Positions 47,319 through 56,573 of a stretch of DNA of 64,000 nt are shown here, piece after piece (position 1 is the first letter of the stretch; the number at the start of each line of letters is the position of its first letter). A model generated the notes under the pieces. The model was not told where the DNA came from. It searched no databases and saw nothing but the letters and a program-made list of their open reading frames with translations. The position numbers and the translations under genes are program-made. Source of the stretch: Virgibacillus indicus (GTDB lineage Bacteria; Bacillota; Bacilli; Bacillales; Amphibacillaceae); NCBI RefSeq assembly GCF_002266285.1, contig NZ_NPMS01000001.1:682001-746000 (forward strand), in the 5' to 3' direction.

Positions 47319-49583
47319 CTATGATGACCGCTCTTCCGTAGCCTGTGATATTAAAACAGTTCTTGGTTTACTTCCTTCATACGGTCCAACTATTCCTCTG
47401 TCTTCCATAGCATCTATCAACCTGGCTGCACGTGTATAGCCAATTCTGAACCTTCTCTGAAGCATCGAAACACTGGCGCTTTGCATTTCAGTTATCAGCT
47501 GTACAGCGTCATCATATAATTCATCATCTACTTCCTCAGTAACTTCATTTGTGTCTTCCGGAATCATTTCTTCCTGATAGGATGCTTTTTGCTGATCAAT
47601 ACAGTGGTCAACAATTCTCTCTACTTCATCATCAGAAAGGAAAGCACCTTGTACACGATGAGGTTTTGATGAACCAACCGGAAGGAAAAGCATATCTCCC
47701 CTTCCCAGCAGTTTCTCAGCACCACCTGAGTCCAGAATGGTGCGTGAATCTGTTTGTGAAGAAACACTAAATGCTATCCTTGAAGGAATATTAGCCTTAA
47801 TAACACCTGTTATAACATCTACAGAAGGACGCTGGGTCGCTATAATTAAGTGAATACCGGCAGCCCGCGCCATTTGTGCAAGCCTTGTAATAGCGTCTTC
47901 CACATCATTAGATGCAACCATCATCAAATCTGCCAATTCATCTACCAATACAACGATATACGGCAGATTTGGCTGCTTATCTTCTGAAGTCTGATTATAT
48001 TTACGAATATGTTCATTATATCCTTCAATATTACGAGTCCCGGTATCTGAAAATAATTCATATCTTCTTTCCATCTCTGAGACAACTTTCTGCAGGGCTC
48101 GGGAAGCTTTTTTTGGATCTGTTACTACAGGTGCAAGCAAATGCGGGATTCCATTATATACATTTAACTCTACTTTTTTCGGATCAATCATCATCATCTT
48201 AACTTCATGTGGTTTTGTGCGCATTAGAATAGTTGTAATGATTCCATTTACACAAACACTTTTACCACTGCCTGTCGCGCCGGCAATTAAAAGGTGTGGC
48301 ATTTTATTTAATTCTGCCATTACAGCATCACCGGATATATCACGGCCTAGAGCAAATAACAGCTTGGATGTTTGTTTGTTCATCGTGCTGTCAAGTACTT
48401 CACGGAGTGACACCATGGCAATTTCCTTATTTGGCACTTCAATGCCGACCGCAGATTTTCCAGGAATCGGTGCCTCAATCCGAATATCCTTCGCTGCAAG
48501 TGCAAGAGCCAGATCATCATGCAAGCTGACAATTTTGCTTACTTTCACACCAGCTTCCGGATAAACTTCATATTTGGTAACAGCAGGTCCTACATGCACT
48601 TTTGTTATTTTTGCCTTTACACCGAAACTGTTAAAAGTACGCTCCAGCTTTCTGACTGTTGCCTGTATCTGGGATTTTTCTTGCTGCTGGGAGTTATGTG
48701 CAGGCTCGGCCAGTAAATCAGGGGATGGAAGTTCATACTCATGATTCTCCACCTCTGTCATCGGCATGTTTTCTAAATGTACGTCCATCTGCTTATCTTC
48801 TTCCGGCTCTGCCTTTTCAGGAACCTTTTCATTTTGCTGTTCAGGATTAGCATATGCAATGTCCGTAAAGTCCTGTATTAAAGGCTCATCCACAACAGTA
48901 TCTTCTTCCCGAATTAAATCTGTTTCTGCAGCGTTTTCCTCTTTTAATCTGCGTTTCTCAACCCTGGAAGTCTTCCATTTTTTTCGATAGTTTTTTAGAA
49001 TTGCAGCTGTTTTCTTCCATATCCTAGAAAAAATATCTCCTAATGATAGTTCTGTCATGAAAATAAAACCAATTATTATCGTAAATACTGCTACTATCTT
49101 CGCGCCTGCCAATGAGAACAAATAATTACAAAAAGTAAATAATAATGCCCCGGCCATACCTCCGCCGATTTGGACTGCTGATCCTTCACCTTCAATAAAA
49201 GCAAAGAAGTTATCCCAGGTTGTCCCTATAATGGATACATTCCCCGAATTTACTACCAGGCTTTCAAATGTTTGAATATGTGTCAGCAGCAATATCCCGG
49301 AAAATAGAATATAAAATCCTACAATCTTTTTATTGGAAAAGTCAGGGTACCTCCGTTTAGCTACTAATATAACTCCAGTGATCAGCAAAAATATAGATGC
49401 AACAAAATACCAGATGCCTAAAAAGAAGCGAAATATATGCTCAAGACCCCCTGGGATTGCACCATCACTGATTGCACTGGCTCCACTTCCAAAAATTGCA
49501 AGAAAAATAAACAACAGTCCCAATAATTCAAGTTTTAGCTTTTTTTTAAGTTTGCTTTTCTTTCTTTTTCTCTTCTTTGCCAT
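47319..49583 (-). CDS. spoIIIE: DNA translocase SpoIIIE/FtsK
   Basis: ATP-driven DNA pump that moves the chromosome into the forespore through the septum. The 754-residue protein has a basic N-terminus, four transmembrane helices (about 18-178), an acidic linker (about 215-300) and the motor with Walker A GATGSGKS at 435-442 and [13 protein letters not shown]. The C-terminal gamma winged helix (about 685-750), with [15 protein letters not shown], reads orienting sequences. AGAGGTG precedes ATG 49583. Position next to ymfC and tepA-ylzJ is conserved. Confidence 0.97.
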   Translation of the reverse strand: MAKKRKRKKSKLKKKLKLELLGLLFIFLAIFGSGASAISDGAIPGGLEHIFRFFLGIWYFVASIFLLITGVILVAKRRYPDFSNKKIVGFYILFSGILLLTHIQTFESLVVNSGNVSIIGTTWDNFFAFIEGEGSAVQIGGGMAGALLFTFCNYLFSLAGAKIVAVFTIIIGFIFMTELSLGDIFSRIWKKTAAILKNYRKKWKTSRVEKRRLKEENAAETDLIREEDTVVDEPLIQDFTDIAYANPEQQNEKVPEKAEPEEDKQMDVHLENMPMTEVENHEYELPSPDLLAEPAHNSQQQEKSQIQATVRKLERTFNSFGVKAKITKVHVGPAVTKYEVYPEAGVKVSKIVSLHDDLALALAAKDIRIEAPIPGKSAVGIEVPNKEIAMVSLREVLDSTMNKQTSKLLFALGRDISGDAVMAELNKMPHLLIAGATGSGKSVCVNGIITTILMRTKPHEVKMMMIDPKKVELNVYNGIPHLLAPVVTDPKKASRALQKVVSEMERRYELFSDTGTRNIEGYNEHIRKYNQTSEDKQPNLPYIVVLVDELADLMMVASNDVEDAITRLAQMARAAGIHLIIATQRPSVDVITGVIKANIPSRIAFSVSSQTDSRTILDSGGAEKLLGRGDMLFLPVGSSKPHRVQGAFLSDDEVERIVDHCIDQQKASYQEEMIPEDTNEVTEEVDDELYDDAVQLITEMQSASVSMLQRRFRIGYTRAARLIDAMEDRGIVGPYEGSKPRTVLISQATEERSS

Positions 49584-49626
49584 TTTCTCACCTCTATTTG
49601 AAAGGCTGGTATAGTTGAACAGTAAA

Positions 49627-49650
49627 CCCCTGCCAAAAAAGTGGCAAGGG
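49627..49650 (-). terminator. Candidate ylzJ terminator
   Basis: CCCCTGCCA (49627-49635) pairs with TGGCAAGGG (49642-49650), one wobble, loop AAAAAG. The T-run after it is short (TTT). Confidence 0.55.
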
Positions 49651-49738
49651 CATTCGTTCGATAGTTATACTAAATTATACCATAAATTAGTATTTCATTC
49701 AGAATGGAAATTTTTCTTCCTGTTAACACCAAATAAAG

Positions 49739-49945
49739 TTACTGAATAATGCTTCCTGGTGTATACTTTTCATTCATGTAATCCGCCGGGTCTGTTGAAA
49801 GCAGCTGGAGCAGCATATAAGAACCGTCCGACTGTTGTTCTACATAAAAAGACTTGCCCTCCACAGAAATACATTGTCTGTTTGAAAAATCATCTGACGC
49901 CTGTGGAAATATATCCGATTGAGCTAAAGGAGTATATAAGATCAT
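49739..49945 (-). CDS. ylzJ: YlzJ-like small protein
   Basis: A 68-residue protein of unknown function, matching the YlzJ family: MILYTPL at the start and the C-terminal [11 protein letters not shown]. Its ATG overlaps the tepA stop (ATGA), showing translational coupling; position between tepA and spoIIIE is conserved in B. subtilis. Confidence 0.88.
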   Translation of the reverse strand: MILYTPLAQSDIFPQASDDFSNRQCISVEGKSFYVEQQSDGSYMLLQLLSTDPADYMNEKYTPGSIIQ

Positions 49946-50676
49946 TGTATCACCTGGTTTTCCGATTTTTGATTTTGGCTGATTAACTCATTCAATTTTT
50001 GCATTGCTTCCTTTATACCGCCAACTCCATCAATTAACCCATAATCAACTGCATCTGTCCCGACTACATTTGTCCCAATATCCCTTGTTAAATTACCTTT
50101 GGCAAACATAAGATCTTTGAACTTTTCTTCTTTAATGTTGGAATGATTAACTACAAAATTAATGACCCTGTCCTGCATTTTATCAAGATATTCAAAGGTT
50201 TGCGGTACACCAATCACCAGACCTGTCAGCCGAACTGGATGTATGGTCATTGTTGCTGTTGGAACAATGAATGAATGACTCGTTGCTACAGCTATTGGCA
50301 CACCAATCGAATGGCCTCCCCCCAACACAACAGAGACAGTTGGCTTTGAAATCGAGGAAATCATTTCAGCAAGAGCCAGTCCTGCTTCCACATCCCCTCC
50401 GACTGTATTTAGCAATATGATTAAACCCTCAATTTTCGGATTCTGTTCAATTGCAATCAGCTGTGGCAGCAGATGTTCATATTTAGTCGTTTTATTTTGC
50501 GGAGGCAGTTGAACATGTCCTTCCACCTGTCCAATAATCGTTAGTACATGAATATTTGAGTCAGGAGCCTGTGGTACATTAGATTGTCCCAATTGCTGAA
50601 TCTTTTGAACCAGTGCAGATGAATTCTGCTGCTGTCCCTGGTTTTCTTCTTCTTTTTTTTCTGTATCTTTATTCAC
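49942..50676 (-). CDS. tepA: ClpP-like serine peptidase TepA
   Basis: A 244-residue ClpP-fold serine peptidase, in B. subtilis a forespore enzyme helping degrade small acid-soluble proteins, earlier called translocation-enhancing protein. Catalytic Ser lies in [11 protein letters not shown] and His in TMTIHPVR. The first 35 residues are a polar Gln/Glu-rich extension. GTG 50676 follows GGGG by 9 nt. In B. subtilis rnjB (RNase J2) lies between dapA and tepA; here it is absent and a 186-bp gap with a terminator takes its place. Confidence 0.92.
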   Translation of the reverse strand: MNKDTEKKEEENQGQQQNSSALVQKIQQLGQSNVPQAPDSNIHVLTIIGQVEGHVQLPPQNKTTKYEHLLPQLIAIEQNPKIEGLIILLNTVGGDVEAGLALAEMISSISKPTVSVVLGGGHSIGVPIAVATSHSFIVPTATMTIHPVRLTGLVIGVPQTFEYLDKMQDRVINFVVNHSNIKEEKFKDLMFAKGNLTRDIGTNVVGTDAVDYGLIDGVGGIKEAMQKLNELISQNQKSENQVIQ

Positions 50677-50839
50677 TTACGAACACCCCTCATCATTAGT
50701 AAACTTGGCTTATCGCTAAGAACTTAATAGCGAAAGCCTTAGTTGTACTTATACTGATTTTCAAAATGATTTAATTTCCTATCAGTATAAAATAATCAAT
50801 CTACAAGTAGTATGAGCATAAATGATGAGTTACATGTAA

Positions 50840-50864
50840 AAAAACCGGCTAAATACCGGTTTTT
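50840..50864 (-). terminator. dapA terminator
   Basis: AAAAACCGG and CCGGTTTTT pair over 8-9 bp with a 7-nt loop; seven T follow on the minus strand. It ends the dpa-dap operon. Confidence 0.88.
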
Positions 50865-51729
50865 ATTGTATTAGTATTTTTTTCAATTCTTCCAGTTCTG
50901 CTTTCGACAGTTTTACCAGCGGCAGTCGTACACCTCCAGTTTCTATCCCCTTCAGCTGTAATGCAGTTTTTACCGGTACAGGGGAAGGTGAGCGAAAAAG
51001 CCCATTCATTATCGGTAATAGCTTACGATGTGCTTGGGCCGCCTTTTTTATATTTCCCTGTTTATATAATGTGACCATTTCTTGCATCTTATCTCCAATG
51101 ATATGGGAAGCTACGGAAACAATACCTTGAGCTCCGATTGAAAGCAAAGGCAGTGTAAGCCCATCATCTCCGCTGTAAACACTGAAGGCATCATCGGTAT
51201 TTTCAATAACTTCTGCTGCTAAATCCAAATCACCACTGGCCTCTTTTAAAGAGACAATGTTATCAATCCTGCTCAAGTTTATTATTGTTTCCGCACTCAG
51301 CTTAACCGCTGAACGACCTGGAATATTATATAGCATCACCGGCAGTGATGTTTCCCTGGCTATTGTGGAAAAATGTTCATACATTCCCTCTTGATTCGGT
51401 TTATTATAATATGGAACAACAAGCATGACCGCATCAACACCGCTTTTTTCCGCTTCTCTGGTTAATTCAATGGAAGCTCGCGTATTGTTGCTGCCGGTAC
51501 CGGCAATAACGGGTACTCTTTTGTTAACAATCTTTACAACATGTTTAAAAAGAATAATTTTTTCTTCTGCTGATAAAGTTGGTGATTCTCCAGTTGTTCC
51601 CGCAATCACAAGACCATCTGTTCCCTTTTTAAGCAAATATTCAATTAAGATGGATGTCTGTTCAAAGTCAACTTGACCATTCTTATCAAATGGAGTCACC
51701 ATTGCAGTTAAAACACTGCCAAAATCCAT
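50863..51729 (-). CDS. dapA: 4-hydroxy-tetrahydrodipicolinate synthase
   Basis: Condenses pyruvate and aspartate semialdehyde, the entry to diaminopimelate, lysine and dipicolinate. The 288-residue TIM-barrel protein shows GTTGESPTLS, the catalytic-triad Tyr region YYNKPNQEGMYEHF and the Schiff-base Lys in SLKEASGD. ATG 51729 (AAAGGTG 6 nt upstream) matches the family start better than GTG 51738. Last gene of dpaA-dpaB-asd-dapG-dapA. Confidence 0.97.
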   Translation of the reverse strand: MDFGSVLTAMVTPFDKNGQVDFEQTSILIEYLLKKGTDGLVIAGTTGESPTLSAEEKIILFKHVVKIVNKRVPVIAGTGSNNTRASIELTREAEKSGVDAVMLVVPYYNKPNQEGMYEHFSTIARETSLPVMLYNIPGRSAVKLSAETIINLSRIDNIVSLKEASGDLDLAAEVIENTDDAFSVYSGDDGLTLPLLSIGAQGIVSVASHIIGDKMQEMVTLYKQGNIKKAAQAHRKLLPIMNGLFRSPSPVPVKTALQLKGIETGGVRLPLVKLSKAELEELKKILIQ

Positions 51730-51750
51730 TTTCTTCACCTTTCTTTTTCG

Positions 51751-51789
51751 GTCTGTTCAAAAAAACGACTAAACATTTTTTGAACAGAC
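51751..51789 (-). other. 14-bp hairpin between dapG and dapA
   Basis: GTCTGTTCAAAAAA (51751-51764) pairs perfectly with TTTTTTGAACAGAC (51776-51789), 11-nt loop. It ends about 12 bp before the dapA SD. The sequence after it on the mRNA is A-rich, so it is not a standard terminator; it may set the relative output of dapG and dapA. Confidence 0.65.
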
Positions 51790-51801
51790 ACCATTATATC
51801 C

Positions 51802-53052
51802 CTATGATGACAAAATTCCGATATTTGACTGCTTTCTGGTTTTGCTTAAATCAAATTCTTCATGCAATGCATTCACTGCTAAAACCAGATCTTCTTCATG
51901 GATAAGCACCCAGATTGTTGTATAGCTATCTGCTGATTGTAGTATCTGTACATTGGCATCAGTTAATGCTTTTACAATCCTTGATGCTACACCGGGAACT
52001 CCAGTCATTCCCGCACCCACTGCAGAAACCTTTGCGCAATTTTCTGTGATTTCTGGTTGAAACCCTAATGATTTTAATATGTTTACAGCTTTTTTTGTAG
52101 ATGATTTTGGAATGGTATACGTAACTCCTGTTGGGGAGATATGAATGAAGTCAACAGAAATTCCAGATTCAGCCATAGCTTTGAATACATTCGATTGAAG
52201 ATGATATTCCTCTTCCTTTGTAGGAACAATTATTTGGGTAATTGAAACAATATGAGCAATGCCTGTAATTAGACGATCAGGAATATCTATTTCCTGTTCC
52301 GGGATGTTGGATGAAGTAATCAGTGTACCTTTCTCGCTGGAATGGGTAGATCTGACTTGGAGAGGAATTTTAGCCTGCATTGCAATTTCAACGGCACGTG
52401 GATGAACTACTTTTGCACCTTGGTATGCTAAATTGCAGATTTCAGTATACGTAACAACATGTAATGGACGAGCACTCTTTACAACCTTGGGATCTGCGGT
52501 CATAATTCCACTCACATCCGTAAATATTTCAATGCGTTCAGCATAAAGAGCAGATCCAAGAGCTGCAGCAGTCGTATCACTGCCTCCCCGTCCTATTGTC
52601 GTAATTTCGCCACCTGCTGTCTGTCCCTGAAATCCCGCGACAATAACAACATCATTTTTTTTCAGCTCATTTACAATCCGGTTCTTATTCACTTTCTTAA
52701 TTTTTGCGTGATTAAAATCATCTGTTGTAAGAATACCTGCATTTGCGCCAGATAATGCAGTTGCCGATACGTGGTGTTTCTGCAGTTCATTTGATAAAAC
52801 AACTGCAGAAATTACCTCACCACAAGACATCAGCATATCAAGCTCACGTTTTGAATTATTCGTATCAGGGAAGTTAACCAGATCAAGTAATGTATCTGTT
52901 GCATATGGATCTGATTTCCTCCCCAATGCAGATACTACAACAACAAGTTTATACCCTTTAATTAAAGCATCTTTAATATGTTTAATAACATGCAATCTGC
53001 TTTCCTCGGACTGAACAGAAGTTCCTCCGAATTTTTGAACTAATATCTGCAT
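51802..53052 (-). CDS. dapG: Aspartokinase I (DapG)
   Basis: Phosphorylates aspartate, the first step to diaminopimelate and lysine. The 416-residue protein has the kinase core (VQKFGGTSVQ at 6-15, IGRGGSDTTAAALG) and two C-terminal ACT domains with the SVDFIHISPTG and VGAGMTGVPGVA blocks for feedback control by diaminopimelate. AGAGGTG precedes ATG 53052. It lies 21 bp after asd. Confidence 0.96.
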   Translation of the reverse strand: MQILVQKFGGTSVQSEESRLHVIKHIKDALIKGYKLVVVVSALGRKSDPYATDTLLDLVNFPDTNNSKRELDMLMSCGEVISAVVLSNELQKHHVSATALSGANAGILTTDDFNHAKIKKVNKNRIVNELKKNDVVIVAGFQGQTAGGEITTIGRGGSDTTAAALGSALYAERIEIFTDVSGIMTADPKVVKSARPLHVVTYTEICNLAYQGAKVVHPRAVEIAMQAKIPLQVRSTHSSEKGTLITSSNIPEQEIDIPDRLITGIAHIVSITQIIVPTKEEEYHLQSNVFKAMAESGISVDFIHISPTGVTYTIPKSSTKKAVNILKSLGFQPEITENCAKVSAVGAGMTGVPGVASRIVKALTDANVQILQSADSYTTIWVLIHEEDLVLAVNALHEEFDLSKTRKQSNIGILSS

Positions 53053-53073
53053 TGTAACACCTCTTACGTTACA

Positions 53074-54120
53074 TTATAGCCAGTTATTTTTAATAAGACT
53101 TTCGGCAATTTGCACCGTGTTCAAGGCAGCACCTTTCATTAGATTATCTGATACTACCCACATATGGAATCCTTTATCATTATCTAAATCTTTTCTGACG
53201 CGGCCTACAAAAACACTTTCTTTATTTGCTGCACTTAATGGAGTTGGATAAGTCTGGCTGGCTGGATCATCTTCAAGTACCACTCCTTCAGCTGATTCCA
53301 ACGCTTCCCACAAATCAGCAACTTTTACTCCTTCTTTATCCACTTCCACATAGATACTTTCAGCATGTGAGGTAAAGAAAGGCAAACGTACACATGTTGC
53401 AGCAACTGACAGCTCTGGTGCATGCATGATTTTCTTTGTTTCATTAATCATCTTCATTTCTTCAAACGTATAGCCATTGTCTTGGAATACGTCAATTTGA
53501 GGCAAAGCATTAAATGCAATCGGGTAATGCTTTTCATCACCTTTTACAGGTAATAATTCTGCTGTCAGATCTTCCCCATCTAAAAACTGTTGTGCTTGTT
53601 TCTCTAATTCCTGATTAGCCTGTGCGCCTGCACCGGATACTGCCTGATATGTTGAAACAATTACCCGGTTTATCCCAAACGCATCCTGTAATGGTTTAAG
53701 AGCTGCAACCATTTGAATGGTCGAACAGTTTGGATTTGCAATAATCCCCTGATGATTTGATATATCTTCCTTATTAACCTCAGGTACCACAAGCGGCACA
53801 TTTTCGGCCATACGGTAGGCACTTGTATTGTCAATAACAACTGCTCCATGCTTTACTGCTTCAGGTGCCAACTGCTTAGACACTGAGCCACCAGCTGAAA
53901 ACAAGGCAATATCTACACCTTTGAAACTCTCTGGAACAGCCTCTTCTACTAGTAATTCTTTATTTTTAAAAGACACTTTTTTCCCTGCAGATCTTTTAGA
54001 TGATAAAAGCTTTAACTCATTTAAAGGAAAATCCTTATCTTCTAAAATTGTCAGGATCTTCTGCCCAACAGCACCTGTTGCTCCAACGATAGCTACATTG
54101 TATAGTTTATTCTCTGTCAT
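53074..54120 (-). CDS. asd: Aspartate-semialdehyde dehydrogenase
   Basis: Reduces aspartyl phosphate to the semialdehyde with NADPH. The 348-residue product has GATGAVGQ (13-20), the catalytic Cys132 in NPNCSTIQM, and the GAGAQANQELE and LPFFTSHAESI blocks. ATG 54120 is selected by homology and an AAGGGAG upstream; the frame extends further without an SD. Third gene of the dpa-dap operon. Confidence 0.97.
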   Translation of the reverse strand: MTENKLYNVAIVGATGAVGQKILTILEDKDFPLNELKLLSSKRSAGKKVSFKNKELLVEEAVPESFKGVDIALFSAGGSVSKQLAPEAVKHGAVVIDNTSAYRMAENVPLVVPEVNKEDISNHQGIIANPNCSTIQMVAALKPLQDAFGINRVIVSTYQAVSGAGAQANQELEKQAQQFLDGEDLTAELLPVKGDEKHYPIAFNALPQIDVFQDNGYTFEEMKMINETKKIMHAPELSVAATCVRLPFFTSHAESIYVEVDKEGVKVADLWEALESAEGVVLEDDPASQTYPTPLSAANKESVFVGRVRKDLDNDKGFHMWVVSDNLMKGAALNTVQIAESLIKNNWL

Positions 54121-54190
54121 TTCTGACTGCTCCCTTCCTATTAGAAAAATACTTAAATTGTTCTTAACATTGTATTTTATCATAAAATAC

Positions 54191-54778
54191 TTACTTATGG
54201 GGAATTATTACTGGCTGAATTTGTTTATGCAAAAGGGCTGCCTTGACAGTATCCACCAAAGAATCCCAGTCAGCCACCATTGAATTAGGCTTTTTAAAAG
54301 GATTATCCTGGCCGTATGGTATAAAATAAATATATTTGCTTGCCATTAATCGCATTAAATTAACACCATTTAAGCCAAGGGCATCATTAGTAGTTAAACC
54401 CAGTACAACAGGACTTTGATTTCTCATGGTTGACTTTGCTGCCATTAGAACGGGGGAGTCTATTAATGCATTTGCTAATTTACTTAAGGAATTTCCAGTC
54501 AAGGGAGCAATCACCATACAATCCAGCGGTTCTTTCGGTCCAAGGGGCTCTGCTCCCGGCATTGTTGAAATCACCTGTTTTCCTGTTATTGACTCAAGCT
54601 TTTCGATATGCTCCTCTGCTTTACCAAATTTAGTATCTATATTTTTTACTGTATAGGAAACAATTGGAATTACTTCTGCTTTTTCAGCCATTAATTTTTC
54701 TATTTGCGGAAAAATAAGTCTATAAGAATGATGAGACCCTGTTAAACCAATACCAATCCTTTTTCCTTCCAGATTCAT
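54191..54778 (-). CDS. dpaB: Dipicolinate synthase subunit B
   Basis: A 195-residue flavoprotein-fold subunit (SpoVFB) that with DpaA makes dipicolinic acid in the mother cell for heat-resistant spores. Motifs: IGIGLTGSHHSY near the start, DCMVIAPLTGNSLSKLANAL (about 85-104) and SPVLMAAKSTMRN. The start overlaps the dpaA stop (ATGA), and GGAGGAG lies in dpaA. A 70-bp gap leads to asd. Confidence 0.95.
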   Translation of the reverse strand: MNLEGKRIGIGLTGSHHSYRLIFPQIEKLMAEKAEVIPIVSYTVKNIDTKFGKAEEHIEKLESITGKQVISTMPGAEPLGPKEPLDCMVIAPLTGNSLSKLANALIDSPVLMAAKSTMRNQSPVVLGLTTNDALGLNGVNLMRLMASKYIYFIPYGQDNPFKKPNSMVADWDSLVDTVKAALLHKQIQPVIIPHK

Positions 54779-55659
54779 TTTTCTCCTCCCTCTTTTTGCA
54801 AAAAGTGCTTAATAACATCAGCCAATATTTTTCCGGCAGTCTTAGGGGCAACAATTCCAGGTAAACTCCGCGCCAGAATTGCTTTGATACCTCTTTGACG
54901 GGCATATTCAAAATCAGTACCACCTGGCTTTGATGCAAGATCAAATATGATGGCATGTGTAGGCAGCTGTTGAATTGCCTGACGGTCAACAACTGGGGCA
55001 GGGATTGTATTTATTAATAAATCGCAGTCCTCTGTGTATTGGTCAAGCTGATCCAACGGTACTGCATGTAAGCCCATCTCAGTAATTCTTGCCAGATCCT
55101 TAATACTGCTTGCACTGACAGATACTCTCGCACCAAGAGCGGAAAATTTATTTGCTACCGTATTTCCGACTCTTCCAAAGCCAGTTACAATCACACGTGA
55201 AGAATGAATTGTATAATCAGTATGTTCGATTGCCATCATAATTGCCCCTTCTGCTGTCGGAATTGAATTATAGATAGCAACATCATCACGATCCAGGAGG
55301 GATATCAAAGAAACTCCAGCTTCCTTTGCTGCATCAGACAAATAATCATTAGCCATTCCTGTAAAGACAAGTGCTGATTTTTTTAATTGCTTAAACCATT
55401 GTTTTGTCAGCAGGATCGGCTGATCAGAAAACACAGTTTCCACATTACCCTCGGAATCTGTTCCGGTAATAGGCAAAATTATTCCATCCACATTTTCTAA
55501 TTCCATATCTTTAAAGTCCATCTGAGTTAAGCCGGTAAAACCCTGTTCCAATTTATCATATCCCACAAGTATAATCGTTGTATTATCCAGCCCTTGCAAT
55601 TGCCGTATTAATTCAAGATAACGGGCATCACCACCGATTACAGCTATTAATCGACTCAT
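54775..55659 (-). CDS. dpaA: Dipicolinate synthase subunit A
   Basis: A 294-residue NAD(P)-binding subunit (SpoVFA). The Rossmann motif VTGFGRVGNTVANKF lies near 158-172, with FDLASKPGG and the C-terminal LPGIVAPKTAGKILAD. First gene of the operon that goes on to asd-dapG-dapA, so dipicolinate and its precursor enzymes are made together. GGAGG precedes ATG 55659 at 11 nt. A good sigma-K promoter lies about 45 bp upstream. Confidence 0.96.
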   Translation of the reverse strand: MSRLIAVIGGDARYLELIRQLQGLDNTTIILVGYDKLEQGFTGLTQMDFKDMELENVDGIILPITGTDSEGNVETVFSDQPILLTKQWFKQLKKSALVFTGMANDYLSDAAKEAGVSLISLLDRDDVAIYNSIPTAEGAIMMAIEHTDYTIHSSRVIVTGFGRVGNTVANKFSALGARVSVSASSIKDLARITEMGLHAVPLDQLDQYTEDCDLLINTIPAPVVDRQAIQQLPTHAIIFDLASKPGGTDFEYARQRGIKAILARSLPGIVAPKTAGKILADVIKHFLQKEGGEK

Positions 55660-55705
55660 TCCAGTAATTACCTCCAGACATACTGTTCATAATATCATTT
55701 CTTAA

Positions 55706-55732
55706 TAGCTTATGTGTTTGCAGGCTGATAGT
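55706..55732 (-). promoter_or_regulatory. Sigma-K promoter of dpaA
   Basis: Minus strand CATAAGCTA (55714-55706) fits the sigma-K -10 CATANNNTA exactly, and an AC at 55732-55731 sits 16 bp upstream as the minimal -35. The B. subtilis spoVF operon is known to be sigma-K dependent. Confidence 0.65.
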
Positions 55733-55858
55733 GATAGGGATTTTCAAAAAAATTTCAGGATTTATTCTAATCTATATCAACAATCTTATCTTGAACTTAA
55801 TTTCTTTTAACCACAGTTGATGTAAAGTGCGACATAATTGGTATCTGCTATAATCGCC

Positions 55859-56087
55859 GTTCGGGATCGCTCCGGGCGGATGCTTTCCGCGGGCACGGCC
55901 TCAGCCTCCTCGAGAAAACCACTCTGCGGGGTCTTCGGACACGTGCTATTCCCGCAGGAGTCACCGCCCTCCGCTCACCCGAACTGGTGAGGCGGTTAGA
56001 TACTTTGTATATTATTACTAATGCAATTCATCAGCAGTAATCGGACCATCAGCCGCCCACGGAAAGCGTAGTGTATTTCCGCAGCGG
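55859..56087. repeat. GC-rich structured intergenic repeat (MITE/REP-like)
   Basis: This non-coding gap (55660-56254) holds a markedly GC-rich island in AT-rich DNA. The segment 55859-55984 is bounded by GTTCGGG and CCCGAAC with further imperfect pairing (GGGCGG/CCGCCC), and contains an inner CTGCGGG/CCCGCAG stem. A second hairpin, CCGC-CGGAAA/TTTCCG-GCGG, lies at 56053-56087. GCTTTCCGCGGG in the first part and GCTTTCCGTGGG (reverse strand) in the second are inverted copies. No ORF is supported. Its look agrees with GC-rich repeats I know from Bacillaceae intergenic regions; copy number cannot be tested here. Confidence 0.55.
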
Positions 56088-56199
56088 TAGCTCAACATCA
56101 TATTAAGTATTAAGTTACGTCGCAGTCTATAGATTTTGCGAAAAAATAAAATCTTTTCGTTTAGGGTGAACATATTTTTAATTCCAAAAAGAGGCATAA

Positions 56200-56236
56200 A
56201 AAAAGGCAGTATCTATTTTACAGATACAACCTTTTT
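56200..56236 (-). terminator. ymxH terminator
   Basis: AAAAAGG...GTATCT and AGATAC...CCTTTTT arms with a two-base internal mismatch; T-run on the minus strand. Confidence 0.8.
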
Positions 56237-56254
56237 CATGCAGATTTTTCAATG

Positions 56255-56497
56255 TTATTCGAATTCGTCAGATTCCACCATTATCATATCTTCGCCGATC
56301 TTTTTAATTGAATTCCAATGGATTTTTGTTTCCTCCCCCTCTTTTTTTAATCCAAACCACTTATAATTCGGTATAATGAAAGCTTCAATCTGTCCGGTTC
56401 TCTCATTAATTTCCAGATCCGTCTGTCCCAGTATTCCAAGCCTTGTTCCCTGGTTTACATTAACAATTTCCTTTCCGCTGATATCTTTATATCGCAT
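56255..56497 (-). CDS. ymxH: YlmC/YmxH PRC-barrel sporulation-associated protein
   Basis: An 80-residue PRC-barrel protein, conserved in spore formers, function unknown. Motifs: KDISGKEIVNVNQGTRLG near 4-21 and WNSIKKIGEDMIMV near the end. ATG 56497 has AGGAGG 6 nt upstream. It lies between mlpA and dpaA as in B. subtilis. Confidence 0.9.
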   Translation of the reverse strand: MRYKDISGKEIVNVNQGTRLGILGQTDLEINERTGQIEAFIIPNYKWFGLKKEGEETKIHWNSIKKIGEDMIMVESDEFE

Positions 56498-56545
56498 ATG
56501 CTTCCTCCTCATCATGTACAGGTAGTAAATGTATATGCAAAAAAA

Positions 56546-56573
56546 ACTAACCTATGTTTAACAATAGGTTAGT
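56546..56573 (-). terminator. mlpA terminator
   Basis: ACTAACCTAT and ATAGGTTAGT form a perfect 10-bp stem overlapping the mlpA stop; eight T follow on the minus strand. Confidence 0.92.

Noticed and set aside
51730..53073. Lysine riboswitch in front of dapG or dapA
   Set aside because: The gaps are 21 and 72 bp, too short for the element of about 170 nt.
53828..54283. 151-codon plus-strand frame
   Set aside because: Antisense to asd and dpaB, without SD or recognisable domain.
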